A DNA stretch of 64,000 bases, from the NCBI GenBank assembly GCA_963920705.1, contig OY987230.1, positions 21,167,320 to 21,231,319 on the forward strand, in the 5' to 3' direction. The notes under the pieces were generated by a model. It was not told where the DNA came from and ran no database searches. It saw only the letters and a list, made by a program, of their open reading frames with translations. A program made the position numbers and the translations under genes. Source of the stretch: Odiellus spinosus. Its lineage: Eukaryota > Arthropoda > Arachnida > Opiliones > Phalangiidae. This document shows positions 46,339-59,600 of this stretch, piece by piece. The number at the start of each line of letters is the position of its first letter. The first letter of the stretch is position 1.

Positions 46339-46694
46339 TTAGATATTTGCAAAAATATTAGAAAGCTTCTTGATATTCTGTGAGGGGTCTATTTGAATTA
46401 CACTTCCATAAGTGGCGCCGCCACCCGGAAAAAATTGGAACTAACGTGAGATTTGTCGAGGGCTTTCGTAAAAAACGAATAAAAATCAAGATTGGCACGA
46501 GCGGAAATTTTTAAAATCGCGGAACAATATTTTGCGTCTTAAGAATAATCAATTTGATTCAAAATAAACTCTTTAAATTCTGTTAATTAATTGAAAGTAG
46601 GATGTTACGGGTTTTACCGTAAAATAACAATTAAATTTAAGCGTGTAATGATTACGGGCGAGTAGTCGATGTTCTCACGAACCAACGATTACCT

Positions 46695-47045
46695 ATAGTA
46701 TCAGAAGTAGATGAAACCCTCCTTTGAAGTCTATTACTACCGGGTCTTGTCTACCCCTCTCTGTATGGGTTATTCTCAAAAGGCGCGATCCGTACGCCTC
46801 CTAACGGTAGATGTTTTCGGAGCGGGAGTTCGTCGAGCGAATATCTCTAGCAGCCTTGGAGTTCGTCCTAAAAACGTCGTCGTTTGTGGAGAGAGAGAAT
46901 TTCCAATTTTCCGTAGACAGGGGGGATGAAGTAGGACCCCTTCTAACTCGTAAAATTGTGAATTTTACCCATACAGAGAGGAGCGCTATATGGAGCATTG
47001 GAGTAGTAGACTTCAAAGGAGGGTTTCATCGGCTTCTGATAGTAT
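46695..47045. mobile_element. 337-bp MITE (M337), copy 4
   Basis: Element 46702-47038, 337 bp. Target duplication ATAGTAT (46695-46701, 47039-47045). The left end has two substitutions (CAGAAGTAGATG), otherwise nearly identical to copy 1. Confidence 0.95.
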
Positions 47046-47418
47046 TCATTTTTAAATGAAAAAAGGGGAAAAATAAATTCAAATTATCATTAACCGTATC
47101 GAAACGGCGTAAAAACATTCACCCCGGCATCTTAAAGGTCCATCTAACTATCAAAAAACGACCAATCCTTAAAGCGAACGGTATTATAAGTTACCGTAGA
47201 TAAATGTTTTAAATAAAACTCCCATTTTAAACACGCAAATATATTTTTCTCCCAAAATATCCGTCAATGATAACCGCGTAATCCCTATCTTCATTATATA
47301 AGTTCGCACTTAAAAGTTCGTTACCCGAAATGAAATTTTACTTCACATCTCTAATCTTTTTTTTTTTTAGATTCTCGCGCAAAACCGTAAATAGACGGTC
47401 ATTGGAACGATTCAACAA

Positions 47419-47662
47419 TTAAAGGTAGGGTGAAGAATAAAACGAAAAGATTTTTAATTGAATACACTTATCTGAATTGCACAAAGATTTTGGGTAATTC
47501 AATTAAAAGGAGAACCTTTGACCAATCAAAAGACGTCCCTGTACATTTGATTTAATAAAATCCCCGCGACACGCGCTGCGACATTCACTCTTTGAAACGC
47601 GCTAAATCTTGATTATTTTCAACTGCGCACAATCGTGCGCGTACTCTTCATCCTCCCTTTAA
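47419..47662. mobile_element. TTAA MITE, AGGGAGAGTGAAGAG subfamily, copy 2
   Basis: Element 47423-47658, TTAA at both sides. Ends AGGTAGGGTGAAGAAT and CTCTTCATCCTCCCT. The interior AATTCAATTAAAAGGAGAACC is shared with copies 1 and 4. Confidence 0.8.
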
Positions 47663-48333
47663 CGAGTTTCCAGCCAATAACGCGCCTTTTAAGCTTATTC
47701 TGAAACGTCTTCCTGCCGGTTTAAATCGAGCGCTTCTCAGATGATTCGTATATTTTAATACAAAGAATTCATCAAGTTAATCGAACTTGATCCGGGATCG
47801 ATAGCTTAGTGGACTTTTAAAAATTGAAAATCATCTGATTTTAGACTCATTTCGAAGTTTATAATTATATTTACTAGATATGTTGTTACGTAATAACCAA
47901 AACCTCTATTTAGATTTAAATTTCACCTTTTTAATCTCTCGTATCGTAATTTACGAAATAAAGGCAATGCTAATTTGAATATATTATATTTTAAGTTAAC
48001 TTTCGCGAGTCTATTATAAAAATAGCGTATTTTAGGCTCGTGCGAACGGGACTGAGTGAAAATAGGGATTTTGCTAATTAAGGGGCTCAGCGGAACGTCG
48101 TGTTTCATCTTAAGAGAGAGGCGCTAGCTGCTTCGTTATTGTTGAACAAACTAACTCCGAGCTAGCATTTTACGTTATGGCTTTTAATTTAATCACATTT
48201 TCAAGCTGGGCCTGCGTATGGGCGCCCACGATCAAGAGGTAAATCAGGGGAGGACCAACAAAGTGAAAATAATTATATACATTCAGAAGGAGATAAGAGA
48301 AGTGAGCGTCTTTCTAACTCTTTAGTCGCCTCA
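47663..48333. other. Intergenic, no gene seen
   Basis: No supported exon; the minus frame 47923-48108 is unrecognised. Confidence 0.4.
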
Positions 48334-48466
48334 TACCTTCTTCAGACGAAGCGTAATTAGACGTGGCTTGATCACATTTAACTGAGGTTTACGTATCCTT
48401 CACAGTTCAATAAACCTCGGTTAAATCTGATTAAATCGGCTAGTTACACCTCGTCTGAAAAGAGTA
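48334..48466. mobile_element. TA-flanked mini-MITE (TTCAGACGA ends), copy 2
   Basis: Element 48336-48464 between TA dinucleotides. Ends CCTTCTTCAGACGAAGCG and ACACCTCGTCTGAAAAGAG; related to 15405-15557 but more diverged at the left end. Confidence 0.75.
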
Positions 48467-49731
48467 GTTGAAACGTGTCAACCAAAGGGCACAAGTTCTT
48501 ACTTTTGGGCCGTTGGAGGACGCTTGTGAAACTGGCCAGTTTTCCTTTATTAAGGTGTCAAGTAGTTAATAGTTCAAAGCCTAGATCAGCGTCTCCCTTC
48601 TATCATTATCTTCTTCTCATACAGAGTTGACTTTGTGTAAAGTGGGTTGCCAAGTTTTCAGAGAAAGAAGAGAGAAAGATGAGAGCCCGAAATCGTGTGA
48701 CCAGTAATTAACGAGAAAGAGGTTTAAGAGGAAGTAAATATTTCTTCGTGGCGCGCTATAAAATAAACACCTGCTGGTGGATGGATGCGTGCTAGAAGAA
48801 AAGGGAGACATGGCGTTGCTGCGTGTGGAGTCCAATTTGCGCAAGATAGATGGATGAATAGGCATGAATAATTTACATTCCATATAAAATGGGTAGGGAC
48901 GCTACATATGTGGAGAAACGCGCGGTTATGGTCGAGATTCTCTTTGAACAAATTTTGGGGGACCCACGAAATAATTAACGATGCAAAAATGATTTTAAAA
49001 CCTTAATTTTTGAAGAGACGTACCAAATACAACAATATCAGCATTATTATTATTTGTATTAAAGGTATCACGTAAGGCTCAAAGTTAATAACGAAGTTAC
49101 GAGCTAAACTTTATCATTTTAGGTATTATTTGACGGCGAGTTAAGTTCTTTGAAATCTAAATCAACACGAAACTAAATCACGAAATAGTTAAGCCTAATT
49201 TCAGAAAAATAATCACCGAAAATCATCTTGTACGATCACGGATTCACGGTTGCCACGAATATCGTGTAGCTAAGAGTTTTACGCCTTTTAAAGTAGCCCG
49301 TATTTCACGAGTTTAGTTTTAAAAACTTGACTCCGATTTCGTCCACAAAATTGAATACCCTACAATAGAATATAGAAATTTTCAAATATCACGCTAACAG
49401 ATATCGAGAGCTCGACTGAAAAGCGTGAATTATTTCGTGGTTTATTGAAAATTAAATATAACTAACAAAGGTGCCGTATAAAATATTTCTGTAAAAAATA
49501 ATTTAAAGTAAAATTATGCAAAATTATTTTCACGATAACGTCATGAAACTAGCGCGCGTGAACCTGCAATTTTTCGCCAATTTTAAGTTTTGCACCTGCC
49601 TCAATATTCAAGTTTTTTTTTTTTCCAAGTGATTCTGTCTCTAGTAGTTTTTTTGAAGGTTTATGTATTTTATATTTCTTTCTTTAATAAACCTATTTTA
49701 CAAATTTTGTACCTCCGAGGTTGACGCGTAT
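48467..49731. other. Intergenic, no gene seen
   Basis: Overlapping minus frames at 48617-48951 in two registers indicate chance openness. No element recognised. Confidence 0.4.
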
Positions 49732-50040
49732 TTAAAGGGAGTGTGAAGAAGAAAAATAAGCGTTTTATATCTATTCGACTATTAACGACTCATAATTATG
49801 CAAAAAAATTGAATATATTCAGATTTTGGCATTCAAATAACAGAGAGCCTTCGACTAATTAAAAGACTTGTACCTTTGTCTTCGTAAAATATCCGCGACA
49901 AGCGCTGTTGTACGCGCACGATTCTGCGCGAGAAACGTATCAAGAATGAGCTAGAATTCAGAGGACACTTTCTGAATGGTTTACTACGCGAACGTTTCTT
50001 ATTTTTAGAAGCAAAAATCAATAAAAATTAAAACGATTTA
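49732..50040. mobile_element. TTAA MITE, AGGGAGAGTGAAGAG subfamily, copy 3 (one end)
   Basis: TTAA plus AGGGAGTGTGAAGAAG at 49732, with the subfamily interior (GGCATTCAAATAACAGAGAGCC, GACTAATTAAAAGAC). No right terminus found; 3' truncated. The 62-codon minus frame is inside it. Confidence 0.6.
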
Positions 50041-50344
50041 GAGTTGATTTGAATATCGATTTGATTTTATCGTTTCAAATCGATTTGGATACGCTAGTGT
50101 GAACGTAGCTTTAGTCACGCGTATTATATTGAATCATTAGCATTTTTTCCGAACTTAAAATCGCATTTGGATCTCGTATCAGTGTTACTTTATTATTATT
50201 ATTATTTTTATTTTATTTTTTACAACAAGCTCTTCCTCCGCAAAACTTGAATTTGATCTTATCCTATCGGGCGTTGAAGTTTTTGAACTGAAATTAATAT
50301 ACTTTATATCTCTACATGTTTAAATGTTTATTAAAATTTAATGA

Positions 50345-50662
50345 TTAAAGGGAAACTTAGAGCTAGAAATTTTATTTATTTTCGGAATCACCATGACGAA
50401 GAACGTATTAGAGTTTTTTCCGAATTTTTAGACACGTTTTTGGAGTTTAAATTAATTAAATTAAAATTTGAAAAATGGTAAATATAAATTCGAACCAATC
50501 ATAGCGCTTGTAATGTCATAACATTTAAAGAATAGGCTTTCGTTTGATGCCTAAACCTTGTCCAAAAAAGTGTCAAAATATTTTTAAAAAATTTCGAATA
50601 CGTTCTTTGGTACGGTTATTCCGAAAATAAAATAAAAAAAATAGCTTCAAGTTTCCTTTTAA
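50345..50662. mobile_element. TTAA foldback MITE (AGGGAAACT family), copy 2
   Basis: Element 50349-50658 between TTAA sites. Ends AGGGAAACTTAGAGCTAGAA and AGCTTCAAGTTTCCTT. Inner CATAGCGCTTGTAATGTCATAA corresponds to the core of the copy at 4001-4369. Confidence 0.75.
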
Positions 50663-51323
50663 ATCAAAATATCAAAATCTTCGAGTGGGCGCATGTCGAA
50701 TATATATAGATATATTTATATATATTTTTTTTTGGCAGTCGATGAAATTTTTGAAAAGCCATTAAACTTTTAAACTTTATATAAAAGATAATGAGGGAAT
50801 TGACGTCATAGCAATTTCTTTTTTTTGCCTAAAGCTCTACATTTGAAAAGAACTAACTTTCAAAGGGAACGTATGTAGGCTATATTTGAAAGTTTTTTTT
50901 CCTATTAATTAAGTCAATGTCGTCTGCTTATTCGATTTCTTATTATTACTATTGAGGCTTCAAAGGTAATATATAATATTTATTTATGAATTCCAGATTT
51001 AGTCTAATTAAAAATAATCATAGCGTTGCGTTTAATCATGATTTAATCGAACCAAAGGTAAGTTTTGTACGGAACATTGAACTATTCCTTTAAAAATCTT
51101 TAACGATCATTTTGAAACACGAATTTAACAGGAATAATTGGCAGTCGAGTTATAGCTGTTTTTCAAATGCAATGAGAAAGATCATTTTTCACCATAATGT
51201 ATAAAAATTCCTGTATTTTTAGCCTTACTTAACTCCTACCAAGGGGTGGGTCTTGGTTATTATATTTTCCGTAGATGTAATACGTTTGGAGACGACCATG
51301 ATCGTGTAATGTAAAAGGATGCA
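50663..51323. other. Intergenic, no gene seen
   Basis: AT-rich with a TATATA-rich stretch at 50700-50735. No gene. Confidence 0.4.
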
Positions 51324-51628
51324 GTAATATCAAGAAGGATCAGACAAGGAGAGGAAAAGTGGGGACGGCGCAGTTCCTACTGCGTCGGCCTAAACTCCCA
51401 CTCTGGGAGAACGGGGGTAGAGATGTTTCGTGGTAAAATGTTGTCACGTGGGTAAAACGGATCCTTTATCAGCTTCGTAGTAGCCAACGACGCTAGTGAC
51501 CACGTGACAACAGTTTACATCGAGAATTTCCTATCCCCCTTTCCACCCGAGTGGGAGGTTGGCTTTTCTCTCTCTAACTCAACGCAGCCCTACTTTTCCT
51601 CTCCTTGTCTGATCCTTCTTGGTAATAT
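51324..51628. mobile_element. 291-bp MITE (M291), copy 2
   Basis: Element 51331-51621, target duplication GTAATAT (51324-51330, 51622-51628). Terminal inverted repeat starts CAAGAAGGATCAGACAAGG. The interior runs in the opposite orientation to the copy nested at 19770, and includes CACGTGG/CCACGTG arms around a variable centre. Confidence 0.95.
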
Positions 51629-53141
51629 TCAACCATCGTTTTAGTTCGTATCCGAATTTCGTGTTACTTTGCTTATACGTACATCTCGTACGAAGGATTC
51701 AACACTGGGCTTTTAACCAATTGCAAGATGAGGTTCAGGTTAGGAATTATACTAAAGGGAGAATTAAGTTCGAAATTTGAAAAACTTTTATTTCGGGTAA
51801 TATTTACGATCAAATAGTTTTTCAATTTCAATGTTAACCCAATAGTATACCTCATGAAGCCCACGAAATCTTTTCGAGGTGTCCCTTTCTTCTAGAATTA
51901 CCCATCTTGCTTTTTCTCCTAAATCATCCCCCCCGTACTTGTAGCGTGGGTCTCTATCGGTGTCTACGAGTAGTACTTTTTCCACTATGAAACTTGAAAA
52001 CGAGTGTATTACTCCGAGGTAGTATTAATCGTTATTTGAATTTAAGAAAGAAGCCTTTTTCCCGGGGCACGATCCAAGTTTAACAAATAGAAAACTGACA
52101 AGACGATATTTTCATATTTCTTATCCAATACGCAACGCCGCCAAAGGTAGTCCCTATGGCTAAGAAGCCATAGCGCGGCGCTATCGTGGATTGTATTCGC
52201 TCGATCGAAAAAAGGAATGGGATGAGAAACCTTGCCAGGTGTCCGAGGTCACCTGACCGCGACTGATTCTAAACTAGAGCCTGTTCGCGTTGGAGGATCG
52301 CAGTTTCGGAATAACCTAAAAATATCTAATCTCGAAAACTAAAAGAAATTAAATTAGGCCTTGGACTCGCGTTAGGCTTAATCAATATTTGAAATAATTT
52401 GAAATAAAAAGCGCGTGACACGAGTCTCGCGATAATAGGCTGAAAAGTGCGCGAAATAAATAAAATTAAATTCAAAACTCGGCGCGTGTTTTGAGTTTGC
52501 AACGAAGTTTATCATAACGCATCCCCATTGGAATATCTCGAGTCTGAAGACATCCAGCTTAATCCAGCTTAATCAAGTGATTGGAGGATTTTAGAGCCAA
52601 TAATTGGAAAGACTAATGCGAACTAAGCCACTTTAAATCCCGCACTTGACTCGGAAGAAGAGGGAATAAGAAAAAAAAATCAGGAATTCGAGAGATCACG
52701 GAACACGAGCGTTTTAGAAACGTTTATTCGGGGGGAAGCTGGATTTTACAGCCCCGTTCTTAGCGTAAATATTGGAAGGACCATCCGAAAAAAAGGGGGC
52801 AGGGAAGGGAGAATCGGGTAACAAAAAAGGCGAGTTACCTAGAGTGGCTGCGAATTTTAAAACGGGTATTCACTGTGGGCGAAACTCCGAACAAACCAGC
52901 GCTCTCGGAGAAGATAAAAAAAAAAAAGAAACTCAAGACTTATTTTCCTCTAAGAATTTCAAATCTTTTTTGGATAGGAGCGAGGAATGACCGGCGGCGT
53001 CAATGAGAGCTTGATTACTTTTAATTAACGTTAAAGAAAATCCTACTTTTAATTAACGTAAGAGGAGAGGAGAAAATTTTTTAAAGACTTTCCTGCAAAG
53101 GCGCTCAAATTATATAATTATATTAACACAGTTCGAAACTG
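51629..53141. other. Upstream region of the ABCG gene
   Basis: Contains a solo TTAAAGGGAGAATTAAG-like end (~51753) and GC-richer DNA at 52100-52900. The plus frame at 52772-52990 (Lys/Gly-rich, MEGPSEKKGAGKG..) shows no domain and may simply be leader sequence. The ABCG transcription start could lie here. Confidence 0.4.
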
Positions 53142-56100
53142 ATGGATATTGACACGGACACCGAATCGCTTTTGGGAGACTCGGTAAGATAATCATATTA
53201 ATTTTAAACTTTTTTTTTTTCATACCGTTTATTGAAAGTAAATTATACTAATTTTGTAGAATTAAGATTAATCACTAACTATTATCCATCTAAAATTGTT
53301 GCCTTTATAAAATAATTACCCTTCTAAAATAACTGCCTAAAAATAATAAGAAATGACATTATTTTTACGCGACATAGTAATACGTGTTCGCGGTTTTCTA
53401 AATTTAAACGCGCGCATATTCAATCGGACTCATTTTAATTGCCAAATAAATTATATGTAGGCTTAAGTAATGGTAATACGTGCTCGTGGTTCGTCCGCTA
53501 ATTAGACGCGGATTCAAGCAGATTGATTTTCGCCCGCGTGGCAAGTGAGATTCCCGAAAAAGAGCCACCCAATTCGTGGTTAGAATGTCCCGATTTCTTG
53601 AAAAACTTTTCATTCACGATCTTTATCTTTTTATTTGATGTTTATTCGAGGGGTTAATCACTCTCGTATTACCTCTACACAGATTAAGGATTACCCGTAA
53701 TCATTTTAGCACTGTCAAAGGCAGGGATTTTAAAGATTACGCGTAATCCGGCGTAATCGCTGTCAAAGGTACAGCGATTACTACGATCGAGTGACTGGCT
53801 ACTCGTGTTTCTAAGTTCAAAATTAAACAGTTAAACCTAGTTTCAATCAATTTTTTAAGCCTAATTACAAGATTTCTAGCTTAATTAATTTATGATATCA
53901 GCTTTTCCGTCACTCGAAGCCTGATAACGCGCGGGTTTGCGGAAAAGTTGATTGAAAACGCGCCTTAAAGGCCCTATCTCCTCAGACATTTGCCCCTTTA
54001 AAATGCCTAAATTTGACTGTACAATTTGTTATTTTCAACGTCGTCTGCTAAGCTAGAAAAGAAGTCGACTTTAAAGGAATAGAAACTCTCTCGCGCCCTT
54101 GGCTTTCGGTGTATAAGGAAAACATGCAGACGCGATTTAAGTTAAGAATTTGGCTAATCTTTTCCGATACAATAGCTTCTGATTGGTTATTTAAACGTGT
54201 CCAATAGATTTCTTTTCCATTCGAATGGATTCGAAAATTCTCTAACGAGAAAATAGATTCTACGACCTCCGGCGCCATACTTGGTAATACCGAGAATTTA
54301 TTCCCATCTGTGAATACGCGACTCTATACATAAACGAAACCTTGGGATTGTTTTCGTTTGTTTTTGAAAACTTAACTGTTAACTGGATATATAGTGAACG
54401 ATATAGTTAGCTAACTAACTTGGAAATAAATCTGAACTTCTACAAAAAAACATATTCAGAACTACGTATGTCGAGAAAAAACTTAGGGGTCTTAAAGGGA
54501 GAATGAAAGGCCGAAACAAGCTAATTTTAATCGATTAAGAATGCTAAAATAATGAGAAAAACAATAATATAACTCACCAAAAATATTTCCTTATTTTATA
54601 ATCAATTTCCAAAGTTCCGATGCTAAGCCTAGGCTGCCTAGCTCGGTGAACTAGGCTAGCACGACCCGTATTTTATTTTAATATTCGCGGCTATTCTTGT
54701 CGCCAATCACGTGCGAGTACGCGTATTTTAAAAATACGCGTACTCGCTCGTGATTGGCGACTAGATCAGACGGGAATATTAAAAAAAAAAATACGGCTCG
54801 TGCTCGCCTAGTTCGCCGAGCTAGGCAGCCAAGGCTTAGCATCCGCAAGTTTCGGAACTTTGGAAATTGATTATAAAATAAATTTTATTTAAATATTTTT
54901 GGTGAGTTATATTATTGTTTTTCTCATAATTTTAGCATTCTTAATCGATTAAAAATAGGTTGTTTCGGCCTTTCATTCTCCCTTTAATTATTAATTAATC
55001 CATTCTCTGCTAATATACTGGCGAAAAAAGCCTTTTTTAGAGTATGAAGTAGATGGTTCGTTTAAATGGATCACAGTCTCTGATAACAATTAGTTATTTT
55101 TTAAGGAAAACTTAGCTCCAAGTTTCCATTTAATTAAATTTAAATAAATTATATTAAACTGATATAGAATTTTGTTCTAACATAAATGTAGATATAAAGG
55201 GAATTTTTCCGCATTATATAAACACTATACATACACAGGTAGTTACCTACAGCTGTTGACGAGAAAAACCAAAAAAAAAAAACTCATCCGTTAGAATTAT
55301 ATTATAGAGAGTTATATTCGAAGCTTTAGGATCGACGCTATCAAGCGACAATTTAGTTATAAATGTGTCGCTGTATCTAAGTTAAATAAGAAAAGTTAAA
55401 AACGGAAAAACCCGACTTCTATACGTCGCCATGAAAGGAAAGTTTAAATTAAATCGAGAAAGTATTTCTCTGTCGATCCGGGAGAGATATTCGGCTTTAA
55501 ATAATTATAGCACGTTTAATCTCACGGATAACGAACAACTCGGAAATTCAAATAACTCTCTTAGGGTAATGTATTCAATTTTTGTAACACCAACATTTCG
55601 GGATGGAAAATGACCTCACAGTAATTTTGAGGTATTCATAAAATGACCTGGATATGAATTTCTATGATTAGAGAGAGAAAGCAACCTAATAACAAGTGAT
55701 TTTGAATCGAATTATTAATTAAACTTAAAAATAGGCTTAGCTGGATTCATGGAGATTCTGAATTTCTACATTTGACGAGTAAGTGACCAATGAAGGCCCG
55801 TCGAGACTTCCAAGAACATTCGATTGGAAGTTGACCCACCAACGCGAAGCAAATCAGGTGATCTCCATGAATTCAGCTAAGCCTATTTTTAGGGTTAGTT
55901 TTAAATTTATTTCTAGTTTAATATTTTCCAGTAAAAAAATTACTAGTAGTTTAGGCCTAGTTAAACGATAAGGAGTCGATTGCATTCTCCCTTTAAAATT
56001 CTTATTTCTGAATGAACAAACCCCTACATGTCTACTCGTGGAAAAAAAGCAAATGTTTTCACGATAACGCTTGACCAATTAAGTTTTGCAATTGAATGAT

Positions 56101-56573
56101 TGATTGCAAAGTGATTCAGACATGATAAATTAAAATAATACGTCCTTAACGACGCCAAACACAAATAGATATTGAAAAGTAGCTTCGTAGACGATTTAAA
56201 ATGTTAAACTTAAACCTCTTTTAGCAAAAATTTTCTATTTTGATCCAAAAAAAATTAAATTATAAATTAATATTTTGTTAATTTTATCAGAGCAAACCGT
56301 AAATTACATTAACCTGTTAATTTAGGACCTAAATTACTAATTTCGAGCTCTACGTAGAGATGGCGCAACTTTAAATTAATCCTAGCTCTGGTTAGATCCA
56401 CTTTAAATTTTATCAGTTCAGGAGAACTAAAATTATTGAAACTTTGAAATCGTATATAAGCGAGTAATAAATTTTGTAAAATTTTCGAGGAGTCCAACAT
56501 TTCCAAGCGACAAATTAAACGGCATTTTAAGGATCGGAAGCATTTACCGAATTAAAGGCGCCCCGATCGACGC

Positions 56574-56607
<34 letters not shown>

Positions 56608-59600
56608 TAAATTAATTCAAACTTGGATTTAAAACGTGCTACGTCGATTCCCGTTTAAATTTTATCGAAAAGTTCGACTATAGAATTAATAAAATTATCG
56701 AAACCTCGAGGCCGTATGTAGTCTTGTAATAAAATTAAGTACCTCCCAAATGAATCTCCAAACGAATTTGGGGCGAAATGAGCCGACCAAATATGTCCCA
56801 AGCTTGTTATAATTTATTAACGTTTTAACGGACATCATCTCGCAACAGCTACGTTTCGAATTCGTTCAAATCAACTCGTCAAGCCAAAAGTCTATGACTT
56901 CACTTCATAAAAGTAGCTTAATACTATCAGCAAAGGTCCGGATTCTGATTCGAGACACTCTAGCGGCCACAGTTGGTGTAAATAATGAAATCGGAAGCGC
57001 CACTCTACGGAGAAATTCCGGAGTTGGGGGAGTTGCCCGCCTAATTTCCGTCCCTCTTTCCCGACTCAAAATATCGAGGAAGAGTCTAAATTACTCGAGT
57101 CAGACAGGGGTGATGACTTTTTTAGTCTATTTTTAAGTGATGGGCTTTGAGATAAATAACCATTAGTAGAGCGTTGTTTACTTTTATGGAATTAAGTCAT
57201 AGACTTTTGGTCAAGCTAATAATTATGAAGTTATTTTGGGCAAAAGACCCGTGTAACTGACCCCTAACTTTCGCAGTTTAACCTTTCCAAAACGGTTAAA
57301 AACTGTCTCCACGCGACACAAAGTGAGGCTCCCAATGAGTAGCATTTAACAAATTACCACAAAAGTAAATATGAATATTTTATGATCCCCATTTTGAAAT
57401 ATAAATTATCATTTTGATTATTTTACTAGAGCAAACCTTAAATTACCATAACCCGGTAATTTAACGCGGAAATTACCAGGATAAAATTCTATTCACCCAT
57501 ATTTAATAATTGTACTTTACAATGTTAATAAGTTACTTTAATTAATAAATTATGTTTATGTCGACTCCTGGAGGGTAGAAAATTTTGAACAAGGGATAAT
57601 CTGAAAGATTAATAATGACAGGAAGCTATAAATGTACTTTCAAAGATTTCTAAAGAATCCTTATAGATCATGGATATTAGTATTACACGTAATTTAATAT
57701 AGCCCCTAAGGTTTTTTGTGGGGGGGGGGGGGGAATAAAAGAAAGAGGAGCCTATGAATACGCTCGAATTACACCAGGATTACGCTTCCGCTGGTATACG
57801 CGTGTGATGAATATATATCGCCTCATATAATAATTACTTTTATTCCGACAACCAACTTCCGCGTGATGTACGAGTAACTTGTGGCCCCAAAAATAACAAT
57901 CTAACACTAATTATAATTGCATTATTTTAATTGTTTCGTTAATTATAAAGGTTAAAGTGACGACGGAACTTATTTCTTACGAAAATCAAATGAAGTTAGC
58001 ATTTATGGAAAGAGTGTTAAAGGGAGGGTGAAGAGGAAAATGAAGTGATTTTTTTTCTTATTGATTGAACTGCTTTTAAAAATTTGGAAAGCGAATGATT
58101 ATGGCATTTAACTAAAATGAATACCTTCGACTAATCAAAACAAGCCCCATCTTTGATATAAAGTGAGGCAGACACGGATTTCTCAAGAACTACAAATGGG
58201 AATTGAGTAGCATTTTCGTAAAGTTTGTTAAAAAACGATTCACAGAAAAAAAAAAACACCGAGCCAATAAAATTACATAAATTTTTAAAATATAACGTCA
58301 TCAGTTGATTCTTAAGCGTTCTGGCATGAGTGATAAGGTAAAAGTACTTCACCCAGAAAGTCAACTAACTTCGTCATATATTGGAAAAAAAATTATCTTT
58401 ATATTCTTGACATTTTCATTTTGAAGCCTCAAAACCCAATTGAGGTAGAAAATTATAATATGGCCTTTAAAAAAGTTTGATAAAACTAAAAATATAATAC
58501 ATAGGCATTATAAAAAAAAATGGAGAGAACCTCACACGGCTTTCACACTTTCAACAGCGATAATTATTGTTTTTGATTATTTTCAATCTCGCACAATTGT
58601 GCGCGTATAACAGCGCGTATCCCGGATATTTTAAGAAACCTAAGGTACAAGGGGGAGTCTTTTGATTCATCGGAGGTTCTCCTTTTTAATTAAATGCCAT
58701 AATTTGAGTCTTATATTTTATAATTAGAATTAATAAAAAAAATCACTTCATATTCCATTTCACTCTCCCTTTAAAAAAAGATACATATACGTATGTCACA
58801 GAAAATTACAGGGCTCAACATAAAAATAAATATATTCTAAAATGGCAGCTTTGAAATAATAGGAAAATAAAAACATCACGGCCTTCTACGACATATGCCG
58901 GCGATTACGTGGGAAATGGATAATGTTTTCGTGAAAATATTAGGATTTCATATATATTTTTATTTCAATTGCTAAAAAAATACTTAATTCAGATATTCAT
59001 ACCTTTAATTTTAAACTTACACCTAAATTAATTACGTTTATAATTAAATTTATAATTTTTTCACCATTTTAATTTTCATATTTCTTAAAAAGGCGTCATA
59101 CGAAAGGTGTGAATGTTTTTAGTAGTATATAATGAATTAATTAATATAATTCATATAAAACTTTGATATTAAACTTATTTAAAAATTTAAATTTTATTTA
59201 AAGGTTCTAAAACCACGAAGTATCGGTCTTTTAAATTTGTTTTTTTAAATATTTAAATTATTCTGAAGCTCCTAACATTATTGAAGGTTAAAGATCCATT
59301 AGAAGGAATTTATATTCAAAAGAAGACACTTCCTTTCAAATATTTTTTAAAATTGACAACGTATCGAAGGTATTAGTTCTTCCTCGGGTCATTAATGACC
59401 CCAAGATGAAGTAGAAGCCTCAAAACATTGCCAATTTTCATTTAAAAAAAATTACGAACGTTAATGACCTCCGTATTGAATTGATTAATTTTTTTTTTAT
59501 TTTTTTTTTTATGGAATTTTATCAGAAATGACTTCCTGGAAACATAATATCTTATAATTTACAAGATCTCGTACGTGTTTCATTAAATGTAAACGTTCAT

